From Ochromonadaceae sp. CCMP2298 (lineage: Eukaryota; Sar; Synurophyceae; Ochromonadales; Ochromonadaceae): 11,789 nucleotides of DNA. The stretch is taken from assembly GCA_026770595.1 (NCBI GenBank), contig MU634505.1, positions 1-11,789 on the forward strand, given 5' to 3'. The stretch's first letter is position 1; every line of letters begins with the position of its first letter. Shown in pieces: positions 1 to 9,212 of this stretch. Made by a program: the position numbers and the translations under genes. The notes beneath the pieces were generated by a model, which was not told where the DNA came from, searched no databases, and saw nothing but the letters and a program-made list of their open reading frames with translations.

Positions 1-153
1 CATATTCTTTTTGACGCTTTTTGCGAGATTTTATAAAGAATAAAGGGGGCATGACCCTGACCTATGCAGAACTAACCACAACAGTACCCCCCCACACACC
101 CCCCGCTCTCCCTCCTCCGTCATCCTTTCTCTCCTCCCCCCGCAATTCTCTCT
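1..153. other. Downstream flank and probable 3' UTR of DNAI2
   Basis: This stretch follows the DNAI2 stop codon and has no coding signal. Read on the plus strand, 85-160 is strongly C/T-rich, so the transcript there would be purine-rich. I see no AATAAA on the minus strand close to the stop. A plus-strand AATAAA at about 40-45 could belong to a convergent gene outside the window, but this is weak. Confidence 0.4.
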
Positions 154-2608
154 CTATTTCTCCTCTACCATAAGGTCCTGGCTGGCCACTTCTAACGATG
201 ACGACTCCGCAGCCTTGGACTCGTCGTCCTCCGCCTCCTTGATCATGGCCAGGAAGTCTGCATCCACCTTCCGCAGCAGCGCCTCCATCTTCTCGTCCTT
301 GGCGTCCTTCTTGTCCTGCGCCTCTCTGGAGGACTTGTCTGTCTCCGCCGCCCTCTGCCTCCTCAACTCCCTCTCCCTGGCCTCGAGGTTCTTCTCCTGC
401 TTCATCTCCCTCTCGAACATCAGGTCTATCGCCTTTCGCTCGTTTGTCTGCGGAACTGCCAGACTTTCACACAGCTCCAGCAAAGACACTGTGCCGGTGA
501 CGTCTCCCATTGCGACCAGTTTGCCGCCAGTCTGGGCAGTGCCCTGGACAGCGATGGAGGAGAGGGAGGGGTCGCACACCTTGTGCGAGTACGCTACCTC
601 GTTCTGTCGGTAGAAGTAGTCCCATATGTCCACCACTCCGTCCATGCGGGTCACGAAGAAGACGCCTGCGCGGGTGGGGGACCAGCATCCAGCAGTGAGG
701 TAGGAGGAGTGGTACTTGGTCGTCATGATGGGGGTCCTCAAATCCTCCATCCAGATCCTGGCAGTCCAGTCTCCGATGGTCAGGAAACACTTGGTGTTGG
801 CGGGGTTTCTCTGCACTGAATAGATGGGCCCGTGGTGCTTGCCGGGGCCCTGGTCGAAGACAGTGATGCCGTTGTTCTGCTTGCGGTTCTTGAGGTTGAC
901 CATCAGCACCACCCCCTGCTCCGTGCCTACCAGGTACTTGCTAGGACCTGCCTCTGAGTTGTACTCCAGACTGGACCCACCCAATATCTGCCCTGCTGCC
1001 TTTACGTCCGTACACAGCTGCAGAGAGTCGGTGGGCTCTGAGAGACGGCGTGTGTCCCACCACAGCATCTTTGAGGCAAAGAGAGGGAGAGGGAGATAAA
1101 GAGTTAGTGGACATCAGAGTGAGAAGTGTTACAGGGAACATAGGGCATCACCTGTCCGTCGGTGGAGACGGACACGCACTGGTTGCCTGTCTTGCTGTTG
1201 ATCCAGAATACCTCGTACACGGGGTCGTGGTGAGACTTCTCGATCACACTGGGGGCAGAGGGGAGGGGGGTCAGTCACTTCGCAGTGCAATGGGAGGGTA
1301 GGAGGTGTAGGGGTGCAGGGTGTGCTTGTGGGTTGGTGCAGGGTAGGGTGCAGGAGTGCAAACAGGGGTGCAGGTGAGTAGGTGCGGGTGTTTGTGCTCA
1401 CCTGGTGCTGAACGGCAGCGTCTCTTTGGACGTGCCCCCCCCTGATCTCCTGAGGTCGTAGAAGGTGATCAGACCGTTGTAGCTGCCTCCCACCAGACTG
1501 TCTGTGTTCTTTGGGTTGAACCGCAGACAGCACAGGGGACTGAGGTAGAGGATTGGGGTTTGGGGATATGGAGTTAGGGGTAGGGTTTCTGTATGCAGAG
1601 ATGCAATAGCAGTGATACAATAGCAGATAATAGAAATTAAGTAGCAGAGTAATAACAGCATACCTGGGTGGCAGCAGTTCAGCGTCAGGCGTGTTTGGGT
1701 TGAGTATGTCCCAAATGAAAGATTGCTGCGGCATGCGCGAGGTGGCAAACTTGGAGTTCTGGAAGGTGAGGTCCGAGTACGAGACCGCGATCTTGGCAGG
1801 AGCAGAGGGGTCCGGATGCCAGTTGATGGAAGTGGCGGTACGTTTTTCATCCAGTGGGTCTCTGAAGACTGCGAGGCCCTTGGCGCTGGGCGGCTCTGAG
1901 GAGTGGTCCACGTTGTCTCCCTCGAAATACTCTTCGTATATGTCTATCGTATTCACCTGCTTCATGCAGCGAGCCACGATCGGGCCCAGGGCCTTGACCG
2001 CACCCTTATACTCCTCATCCTTCTCCGCCTTCTTTCTGAACCTGGACACGTCGCTCTGCTCGGTGAAGTCCACGTCCTTGGGCCAGCCCCCCTCCACGTG
2101 GCGCATAGACGAGCTCTTCGTCACCAAACGCTCAGTGTTGGCCTCGTGCTCGGACCTGTGCGGGTGGGGAGTACGGGGTGTGAGGTTGGATGGTAGAAAG
2201 GTAGGGGAGGAGGGGTAAGAAGGTAGGGGGTAAGGAAGGGGGCGTTATTTTCAAATTCGGCACGTGCCAGAGCGCTCAGGGGCCAGGGGGCGATTTGCGA
2301 ATCTGCGAAGCACTCACATGTGCGGGGCTGTGTCGAAGCACGCGATGCTGGGGTTGCGCATGATGTAGTTGCTCTGGTATGCGTCGGAGCAGGGGATAAC
2401 CTCTAGGAATTCTGCGGGCGCGGCGGAGAACTTGCAGTGCTTGCCGAACTCCCTCCTCTTCTTGGTGTACAGATGAGCCAGCTGCGGTGGAGAACGATGC
2501 AAGGTAGAAGGATGTTCACAAGGGAAAAGGGATGTTAGGCACGACAGCACAAATGAGAAAGCGTGCCACACGAATAACCGGACGTTGGGTGGCACTACGC
2601 ACCTCCAT
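154..2608 (-). CDS. DNAI2: Outer dynein arm intermediate chain 2 (DNAI2 / ODA-IC2, IC69 type), 6 exons
   Basis: This is a WD-repeat intermediate chain of axonemal outer-arm dynein, which helps anchor the motor heavy chains to the doublet microtubule. Exons in coding order are 2608-2603, 2481-2318, 2155-1664, 1539-1402, 1248-1152 and 1068-154. Introns are 121, 162, 124, 153 and 83 nt, all GT-AG, and phases 0, 2, 2, 2, 0 join cleanly. The product is 603 aa, close to the roughly 605 aa of animal DNAI2. Recognisable family stretches are [15 protein letters not shown] near the N-terminus, [68 protein letters not shown] (about residues 398-405) and [11 protein letters not shown] (about 439-449). 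A charged coiled-coil tail starts near residue 507. Exon 1 encodes only Met-Glu. It was chosen because ATGGAG followed by GTGCGT lets residue 3 align with the family N-terminus. The stop is TAG. Confidence 0.95.
1311..1374. repeat. GGGTGCAGG minisatellite in DNAI2 intron 4
   Basis: The 153-nt intron (1249-1401) is G-rich on the plus strand, hence C-rich in the transcript. It contains imperfect copies of GGGTGCAGG at 1311-1319, 1346-1354 and 1366-1374, with a related TTGGTGCAGGG at 1333-1343. The spacing is irregular and no coding role is evident. The C-rich transcript strand may simply be an extended polypyrimidine tract. Confidence 0.6.
2156..2317 (-). other. DNAI2 intron 2, G-rich on the plus strand
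   Basis: This 162-nt intron splits the Met codon of the segment HMSEHEAN: AT comes from the upstream exon and G from the downstream exon. The donor is AT|GTGAGT and the acceptor is CACAG|G. The plus strand at 2161-2244 is dominated by runs such as GGGTGGGGAG, GTAGGGGAGG and GTAGGGGGTAAGG, so it could form G-quadruplexes in DNA. The transcript side is C/T-rich. Confidence 0.8.
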
Positions 2609-3046
2609 GCTTGTCTAGGATCCGATCAACGGTAATTGGGCGGACTGATGAATGGCGTATGGCGCTTCTCCTGCTGTATTTCCACTCTCTCGTAGAGAAC
2701 GGAGGCCTTGCGAAGCAGTCACCCGACGTTCAGAGAATACCAGCAGTGTGAAGTCTGTCGAACAGAGAGAGTACCTCGAAGAGAGACCTTTTGGAGACAG
2801 TTTCGAACCCTGTGCCGCCTCTTGATGAAACGACCAAACCGTTTCGCCCCTCTAGTTAGTTGCAAAAAAACCAGCATTTTATCTGATGAGGACTCCAAAA
2901 TCTACATTTTGTACAAGATAGTATGGGGGTGTTGAGAGAGTGCAGCAGAAAAGACGCTGGCATCCCCTAAGAGCTCCAGTGTCGGCTGTCGCCAGTGAGG
3001 CCACTTCACCCCCCCTTTACTCGTGAATCTGGACCCAGGACTCAGG
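2609..3046. promoter_or_regulatory. Divergent promoter region between DNAI2 and DRC1
   Basis: The 438 bp between the two start codons must hold the 5' UTRs and promoters of both axonemal genes. I find no convincing TATA box and no full RFX-type X-box. A CCAAT-type pentamer lies on the minus strand at about 2635-2639, near the DNAI2 start. A short open frame at 2708-2935 has no coding character. The regulatory role is inferred from the gene arrangement alone. Confidence 0.6.
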
Positions 3047-5633
3047 ATGGCGTCCAAGGAAGACTACACGACCTCTGGGACGGACGCGGACGAGCGGAAG
3101 AAACACCGCAAGAAGCGCGTGGAAAAGAACACCACTGCGGAGGTGGTGTCTACAGACGAAATGAACGAAAAGGACCAAATGAACAGCAAGACCGGCGGGC
3201 AGCAGGTGACCGAATCTCTGTACAGCCTGGACCGCCGAAAGCACACCGGTCTGCAGGACGTCACTGCCATCCGAGTCACCACCAACGACTCAGAGTCCAA
3301 GCGTCGCATCGACGATGAGAAGCTGCGCCGCGGTAGGCTGTCCAAGCTGCAGCACGAGGCACTGGCGTCTGCGAAGGCTAACGCAGCTATTGAGATGAAG
3401 TGGGGGGAGCTGCTGGAGAAGGAGATTCCCCAGGAGTTGCACCACGACATTCAGGTGCAGATGGACTCCTGCTCAGCCATCATTCGCTCCAAGGACCAGC
3501 TGATTGCGGACTTCCAGTTGCAGCTGAGGGGTAAGGACGAGGAATATGTACGGACTCTGAGGCAGCAGAACGAGGACGTGGACGAGCTGATCGCTCGCAT
3601 CAGGAGGGAGTTCAAGGAGCTGCAGTACGCATACGACAAGGTATGGACTATGCTACTCCCCCTTCTACCTTCTCCCTTATGTATCCCTGTTACCTGCATC
3701 GTTATCATCCTTATCATTATCACATACCAACACATTAACATATATTAACGCATTAACACGTATTAACATCGTGACATATTAACATACACACATGTATATA
3801 GGAACTGGACTCGATCGAGGAAGCCTACTTCGAAGAGAGGGACCGCATCATATCAGAACACACCTCAGAGATAGATGGCATGTTCGAGCTGAGGCGTAAT
3901 AAGGAGATCACTTACAAGGAAGCGAAGCAGCAGTCGGAGGAGCAGTACCAGCTCGACGTGGAGACGCTCACCACCAAGGGCGCGGACGATTACAATAAAC
4001 TGAAAATCGACCTGGAGATGAATATCCAGGCTCTGAAGCAGCAGCTGGAGGAGATCCGGGCCACCTACCAGCTGAACACAGAGAAGTTAGATTACAACTA
4101 CAGAGTGCTGACAGAACTGGATGTGGAGAAAAACGCGGAGCTGGCGAGGTACAAGCGTCGTCTCAACAAGCTCAAGGGACAGCTCAACGTGTTGGTGACT
4201 CGCTTCACCGAGATGGAGGCAGCAGACTCCAAGACCAACCACGAGCTGACAGAGGACTACCGGGGTCTGACGTTGAAGTACAAAGATCTGCAAGCGAAGT
4301 TTAGGCATTTCGAGATAGCGGACACCACTAAGTACGACGAGGTGTGGGGCATGCACGAGGAGGAGGTGAAGGACCTCGTGGACCAGCTGCTTAAGGCGGA
4401 CAAGATCATTGCAGAGCAGCACCTGGGATGGGCCTGGAGGTCGCCAGATATGATTGCGCTGCAGCAGGTGCTCGGCAGGCACGGTGGTCTGGGTCTGGGC
4501 GCCAACGCGGTAGTGGAGGTGGAGGAGGAGAGGGTGGGTACGGCGGAGGCAGAGGCGAACGAGATAGTGGATCTCGAGGCAGCCCGCAGCAAGAAGTTGG
4601 CAGGCACAAAGGTGCGGGCTGTGCTGAAGATGCTCGCGAGTGAGGCGGGCTTTATGGTCAATCCTCAGGTAAACCCCACAAACCCCTCTCAACCCTCTCA
4701 TCACTGTATAAATGTATAAAAACCATCAATAATCTGTATAAAACCCAACCACAGGTGCAGGAGTCGTTGGCCTCTATGCCCACTGATGATGCGGAGGTGT
4801 CTAGGGCAGAGACCATGCTGAAGGCGCTGGGGGTGAAGACAGAGGAGAGGCTTAATACACTGGTGCGGTATTTCTTCTCAGATAAGAGGGACGAGGCGAA
4901 GTTCCTGGGGGACGCGAACGACGAAGCCAGGGAGTTCGAGGTAAGCCCCAGCCGCACTGAGCATTTGCATTCGATTCACGGGGGATTTCCACCTCCTTTG
5001 CTGCGTTTTTCCCTATATTAACCCCTCTTTCCCTCTGCCCCATCCCACCCACCCACCCAGAACGAGCTGATGCTGTTGCTCAAAGACCCCCCAGAGGATA
5101 TAGCCGAATTACGTGATATGATCAAGCCTGAAGACGTCATTGCCGCAGTGAAGGGCTACATCGAAGACATGTCCGTGGAGGCAGGCCCGGTGGGGGTGAC
5201 GGCTGTGGCGGGGAACACACGCGCCACGCAGGAGGAGATCAGGATTGCCCAGAGGAGGCTGGCCTCGATGCGCAACTACTGGGTGCAGCTGTCGCAGATT
5301 GTGAATGACGAGACGGTGGGGGTGTGGGAGCAGCTGGAGGTGGACTCTAAGACGTGCAAGGGATTACTGAGCCAGCGTGCCAATTCGATTGTTGAAGTTG
5401 ATGCGCTGACCCGCCAGAACGCTGATTTGAAGTCTCTGCTAAACCACTACCTGGGGGATAGCCTGACCAACTCGGCCTTCAGGGTGCCTCCCGCGCAGGT
5501 GATGAAAGTGAGGGAGATTGGCGCCGGGGGTGCGGGGATGGGGGCGGGGGGTACCCCGGGCGCCCGGACCAAGGGCAGCGCTGGCAAGATAGGTGTGGGG
5601 GTGGGAAAGAAGGGGCTCAACAAGACGCAGTAG
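3047..5633 (+). CDS. DRC1: Dynein regulatory complex subunit 1 (DRC1/CCDC164), 4 exons
   Basis: DRC1 is a coiled-coil scaffold of the nexin-dynein regulatory complex, which links outer doublets in motile cilia and controls dynein activity. Exons are 3047-3640, 3802-4668, 4755-4940 and 5061-5633. Introns are 161, 86 and 120 nt, all GT-AG and all phase 0. The product is 739 aa, essentially the length of animal DRC1 (about 740). The N-terminal 100 residues are charged. A long coiled coil follows (NYD-SP28-type region) with family landmarks such as IPQELHHDIQ, KDEEYVRTL, RATYQLNTEKLDYNY, DYRGLTLKYKDLQAKFRHF, DEVWGMHEEEVKDLV and EQHLGWAW. The C-terminal NYD-SP28_assoc-type region ends with LLNHYLGDSLTNSAFRVPP, followed by a Gly-rich basic tail. 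The start is the ATG at 3047. An in-frame GTG at 3023 would add eight residues but is not needed. The stop is TAG. Confidence 0.96.
3734..3783 (+). repeat. ATTAAC repeats in DRC1 intron 1
   Basis: Five ATTAAC hexamers start at 3734, 3744, 3752, 3762 and 3778, ending 18 nt before the acceptor AG at 3800-3801. The unit resembles a branch-point consensus (TNA). The repeats may therefore offer several branch points, or may be only a local tandem duplication. Confidence 0.55.
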
Positions 5634-6133
5634 CAAACACAGTCGAGCACAGTAGGCGGTAGGGGGTAGGGGACAGGCATCGAACAGGGGCCAGATGGTG
5701 TCGCTTTTGTTATGTGCGTTAAATGTAGTAAAAACAAGTAAGACTGTACGAGGGAAATATTATTAACGGGCCTGCTCTGCGCTCTGCGGTCACTAACGTG
5801 TATGCGTGTAATGCTGGTCGCGGACTGGCTCGATTTTAATGCCGATTAAATAAGCTTTGTCTACCTCCTTCTGTGTGTATGCGTGTGTTTGTTTTTATGG
5901 GTGTGTAATTGTAGGAAACCCCCAATTATAAAATATAGAATTCATAAAAATAAAAAACGTTCAAATAATAGGGCAGCGATTTGTACTATATTATTGTCAT
6001 ATTCTTAATTTAGTGTATGCTACAGTGTCTGCTCAGATTGTAAATCTTGCTGTAGTGTGCATACAGACAATGGCAACAGGCGGCGTTTGGTGAAATGCAA
6101 ATCCGTTCGGAATTAACAATTTCCAGGAAGATT
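5634..6133 (+). other. DRC1 3' UTR and intergenic DNA without genes
   Basis: After the DRC1 stop the composition shifts from GC-rich to AT-rich from about 5880. A canonical AATAAA occurs at 5949-5954 within an A-rich stretch, and ATTAAATAAG near 5845 is a weaker candidate polyadenylation signal. TG-rich sequence at 5870-5910 could act as a downstream element for the earlier candidate. I see no coding frame. Confidence 0.45.
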
Positions 6134-6190
6134 CTAACCCTAACCCTACCCTCCCTAGCCCTAGCCCTAACCCTAACCGTAATCCTAACT
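6134..6190. repeat. Degenerate interstitial telomere-like tract (CCCTAA)n
   Basis: About 57 bp of CTAACCC/CTAGCCC units run on the plus strand, with substitutions such as CCCTCCCTAGCCCTAGCC and ACCGTAATCC. The G-rich TTAGGG-type strand is on the minus strand. The tract lies where the conserved gene pair gives way to repeat-rich DNA. It could be a relic of telomere addition at a break, of a former chromosome end, or chance amplification. Confidence 0.65.
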
Positions 6191-6193
6191 CGG

Positions 6194-6353
6194 ACACCTT
6201 CCTCCCCGATTTTCGATGACTCAGTTATTCCCTGTAATTTGATCCGACCAAATTCATTCGGTCGGACCGAATTTCAGGGAATTCCTGAGTCATGAAAATC
6301 GGGGACCAAATTTCAGGGAATTCCTGAGTCATGAAAACCGAGGAGGGAAGTGT
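6194..6353. mobile_element. MITE-like imperfect inverted repeat with duplicated right arm
   Basis: The left arm (6194-6252) begins ACACCTTCCTCCCCGATTTT and continues through GATGACTCAG and TTCCCTG to GATCCGACCAAA. It is matched in inverted orientation from about 6258 rightward (GGTCGGACC, TTTCAGGGAATT, CTGAGTCATGAAAATCGGGG). A second copy of the outer right arm follows: a 28-bp stretch at 6271-6298 recurs exactly at 6310-6337. The outermost right end, GGAGGGAAGTGT, again mirrors the left terminus. CTCGG lies just left of the element and again a few bases to its right, but a clean target-site duplication is not established. It has no coding capacity. Confidence 0.6.
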
Positions 6354-6398
6354 ACCCCTCGGCGCATATTACCGGCAGGCAGCCGAGCATTTTTGACC

Positions 6399-6560
6399 TT
6401 TTCGCATTTGTCCCTCAAGCGGTGGCAGGGTTTTGCTGTTTCCAGATCACTTTTTTGGTAGAGGGGCAGGGTTTTGCATTTTCCTGACCTGCTTGTTTGG
6501 CTTAGGGCGAGAAAACAACCTTATCCAGGTCACCTTTGGCAGGAGGGACAAATGCGAAAA
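6399..6560. repeat. 18-bp perfect inverted repeat around ~125 bp
   Basis: TTTTCGCATTTGTCCCTC at 6399-6416 is present exactly as its reverse complement at 6543-6560. Between the arms, GGCAGGGTTTTGC occurs twice in direct orientation (about 6425 and 6466), each time followed by related TTTCC sequence. This could be a small non-autonomous element or a foldback remnant. Confidence 0.6.
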
Positions 6561-7472
6561 CAAAAACTGTCTTGGAAAACCCTTTTCCAGCATACCTCCC
6601 AAGAAAGGACACCAAACAGGGGCTCAGTTACCTATAAAAATAACCCAAAAAAAAAAACTATCCGAAAAAACTATTTCGAGCATTTTCCGAGCATATTTGA
6701 GCATTTTCGAGCAATTCCCGAGCAATTTTCGTTTTCAGCAAAATCCCTTGGGAATTTAAAAAATATCCAGCAAAATTAACTATTTTCGGCACGGCAAAAT
6801 ATCCGGAAATTTAGCGAAAAATTCGTCAAAATTGACCTTAATGTTGAGGTTTATTGGGTAAAATCGAGCATTTTCGAGCATTATTGAGCATTTCGCGAGC
6901 AATTCCCACGAGCAATATCGCCCTTCTTTGGCGGCAATATGTCCAAGGGGTAGGGAGGTGTCGGCAGAGAGATATAGTTTTTGTCCCACTTATAGGTGTT
7001 TCGCTTGACAAAAAAGGCAAAAAAAAACTCTTTCGCCCTACTCTGTATTTTCGTGTATAACTTAGTGGGATCCTACACGATACAGGCGGGTATCTTCCTA
7101 ACCTCCTTAAACCCACGTTCTTATCCTCCTCCGGCTAAAAAGCCTGCGCAAAAGCAAACTGAAATTTGGTATTTTTCGCGGCTTTTTTTATAGGGGATTT
7201 CCCAGTCCGGAGTTTATATGTACCGGCATGTATTATCGTGATTTGATTTTTGTGCTTCGTTTGGGCTTCTTTTGCAGCAATAAAGTACATTGCCAGGGAA
7301 AATTTCATTTAAAAAAAGAGCTTTTTCACATGCTGGTGCTCTTGTCAAATTTTGCCGACGGCTGACAGGTTGTCGCTTCATCTCCACTCACCTCTCCACC
7401 TCTCGCTGTCTTCCGGCTTCGCCCTCCACACCGCTCTCATTCCATCATCTTTCAGCACAATAAAGAATTGAA
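6561..7472. other. AT-rich non-coding stretch with clustered GAGCATTTT motifs
   Basis: No convincing gene is present. Open frames here run over A-rich or repeated sequence and lack codon character. Variants of CGAGCATTTTC and CGAGCAATTCCC recur at about 6676-6730 and again at about 6863-6920, with an outlier near 6383. Long A runs occur near 6646 and 7020. The final 100 bp (7370-7472) is C/T-rich and ends with a TTTCAG and an AATAAAG just before the start codon of the next gene, so it is likely the 5' UTR or promoter of that gene. Confidence 0.5.
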
Positions 7473-8486
7473 ATGGCTTCCGAAAATTCAGCATCAGCTT
7501 CGGCAGCTTCCGCCATCAACTGTGAAGGTGGAGGAAGGGGGGAAGTTAAGAAGGCGATCGCGCTTCTGTACAATAATATGATGGGGATGGACAAAGATTT
7601 ACGAGCCCAGAACGACTTCCCCACTGACCTTGTGGACTGGAAGAACGGAGTCGACACTTGGAAGAACGAAGTCGCCGGTGCAGTAGGTCCCCATTATAGG
7701 GTATAACCCACACATGTGGTCTTACGAGAAGACGGTTACAGCGATGATTCACAAGTGGCTGCAGAAAGACGTGAAGAAGAAAGACGCGAAAGACGAGTTG
7801 GGTGACGAACAAATTATCCACCCCAGTACGGAGAAGTTCGGGATCTGTGTCTTCTGCTTGGAAGCGGGGCGCGAGCCGAATTACGTGATTAACTTTGGTG
7901 GGGAGCGTGGCATCAACTCACACCGCAAGGCCGGTCCCAAGGGTATTGGGGGCCAGTGTTGCAATCCATTCTTGGTGGAGACCAGCCACTACGAAGCAAA
8001 CACGGCTGGACAGATGCATCCGCCAGTACAAATCGAGAGTGAGGTTGATGTGACATTTTTCATCACAACTCTTCCTGGCAATTTCGACATCGAGCTGGAG
8101 ATTGTAGAAAGATCGGGTGATGAAGCAGGCAAGTTGATATGGCGGTGCAATTCATGGTCTAAACTCTCGGCAAGCAATTCTAAGCTGGAGGACCAAGCAA
8201 TCCTATGCGGCAGTTTCTTATGAATCTATGGCATTCTCGGATGACAAGGACGTTCACAGCCGTGCCGGACAAGGACGGTGACAACTGGGACGACTGCTCG
8301 AGCGACAGCGGTGAGGTGGATCACAGCGGTGAGGTGGAGCAGAGCGGTAAGGAGGAAGTTACCGGTGTTCTGCTAGCCCCGCTTCAGGTTCGCAAGATGC
8401 ACGCCCTCGGCCTGATGGACTACGAATCTGAAACTGGAGAGGACTCTGTCACCTTGCATGGTATGCCTGACTCTGCCCAGGCCTAG
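7473..8486 (+). pseudogene. Unrecognised element-associated protein, frame-disrupted
   Basis: I do not recognise this protein. Three consecutive stretches look coding. The first, 7473 to about 7700, is Ala/Ser-rich at the N-terminus and then has DFPTDLVDWKNGVDTWKNEV. The second, about 7687-8200 in the next frame, has MWSYEKTVTAMIHKWLQKD, then a Cys/His-rich core FGICVFCLEAGREPN, GINSHRKAGPKG, GGQCCNPF. The third, about 8265-8486 back in the first frame, is acidic (DKDGDNWDDCSSDSGE) and ends at TAG. A piece in the remaining frame near 8205-8260 (SYESMAFSDDKDVHS) may also belong, giving three same-direction shifts. No plausible intron explains the first break: stops close both frames within about 25 bp. 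CxxC with a later His and CC may bind metal, but this is inference. The 3' end overlaps that of the opposing recombinase gene by 38 bp. Most likely it is a decayed gene of a mobile element. Confidence 0.55.
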
Positions 8487-9109
8487 CAAGAATTATAGTG
8501 TCATCTGGTAGGAAGAGCTTCATGTAGCAGATGACTCGTGCGCATAGGTTGAGGATTTTCGTGCTTTTGTCCCCAGGTACTAGAACTCGAGCATAGAGCT
8601 GGTCACCGTACCAACGGATCAACAACTCCTTCACCGTCAGATTCTTCAATCCCGCCAACAGGTCGTTCGTGGCATACTCAATTGCGTGCAGATCGTTGGA
8701 AAGTTGTGCCTCCGTGAAAGTCAGCGATCGCGGAGGAACTGCCACTGCCAGGCTGGCTGTAGACGTGGAGATGGCAGGGCTGACTTGTATTGGAGACAAC
8801 ATCCCGGGTGCATGAGACAGCTGCTGCTTTTGCTGCTGTGCTTATATGCCTCTTAGTAACTCCTCCTGCCGCTCCATCTGTGCTTGTATACCACGTGATG
8901 ATCGGCATACGCGCCCGCTCCTCCCGCGCATTGTTCAACTCATCACGGATGATCTGATATGATCGAGCGAGATTTTGTAGTGCCTCTCGAAACTTGTCGA
9001 CCGCTACAGTCTCTTCGCCGTCCAATGAGGCAACTAACAGGTTGGAACCATTCCTCTTAACGAATGTCTGGGAATTGAATCAGAAAATTAGAGTCAGGAA
9101 TGTTATTGT

Positions 9110-9212
9110 TTCACCCAGGGTGAATTTATTGTGGTTGATATGTTTTTCACCCCTGGTGAAGATGTTATATTTTCATCCCGGGTGACTCTGATATAATTTC
9201 ACTTGGGGTGAA
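9110..9212. repeat. Palindrome array A in recombinase intron 3
   Basis: Four 15-bp copies related to TTCACCC-A-GGGTGAA start at 9110, 9146, 9172 and 9198, so the spacings are 36, 26 and 26 bp. The first is exact. The others read TTCACCCCTGGTGAA, TTCATCCCGGGTGAC and TTCACTTGGGGTGAA. The 11-bp spacers are dissimilar. The array fills much of the 208-nt intron (9068-9275). Confidence 0.85.

Noticed and set aside
2708-2935. Plus-strand open frame of 75 codons in the divergent promoter
   Set aside because: It has no recognisable motif or codon character and lies where both 5' UTRs are expected.
3023-3046. GTG start for DRC1 at 3023
   Set aside because: Non-ATG initiation is unusual in nuclear genes, and the ATG at 3047 gives the expected family length.
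4087-4704. Long minus-strand open frames inside DRC1 exon 2
   Set aside because: They mirror the strong codon bias of DRC1 on the other strand, and their Leu/His/Arg-rich products look like shadows.
6433-6779. Overlapping plus-strand open frames in the AT-rich stretch
   Set aside because: The products are Lys/Phe/Pro-rich translations of A runs and repeats. Two frames are open at once, which indicates lack of stops rather than coding.
7676-7701. A tiny intron (GTGCAG...TATAG) to explain the first frame change in the plus-strand gene
   Set aside because: About 25 nt is far below the 83-278 nt range of the introns placed in this window.
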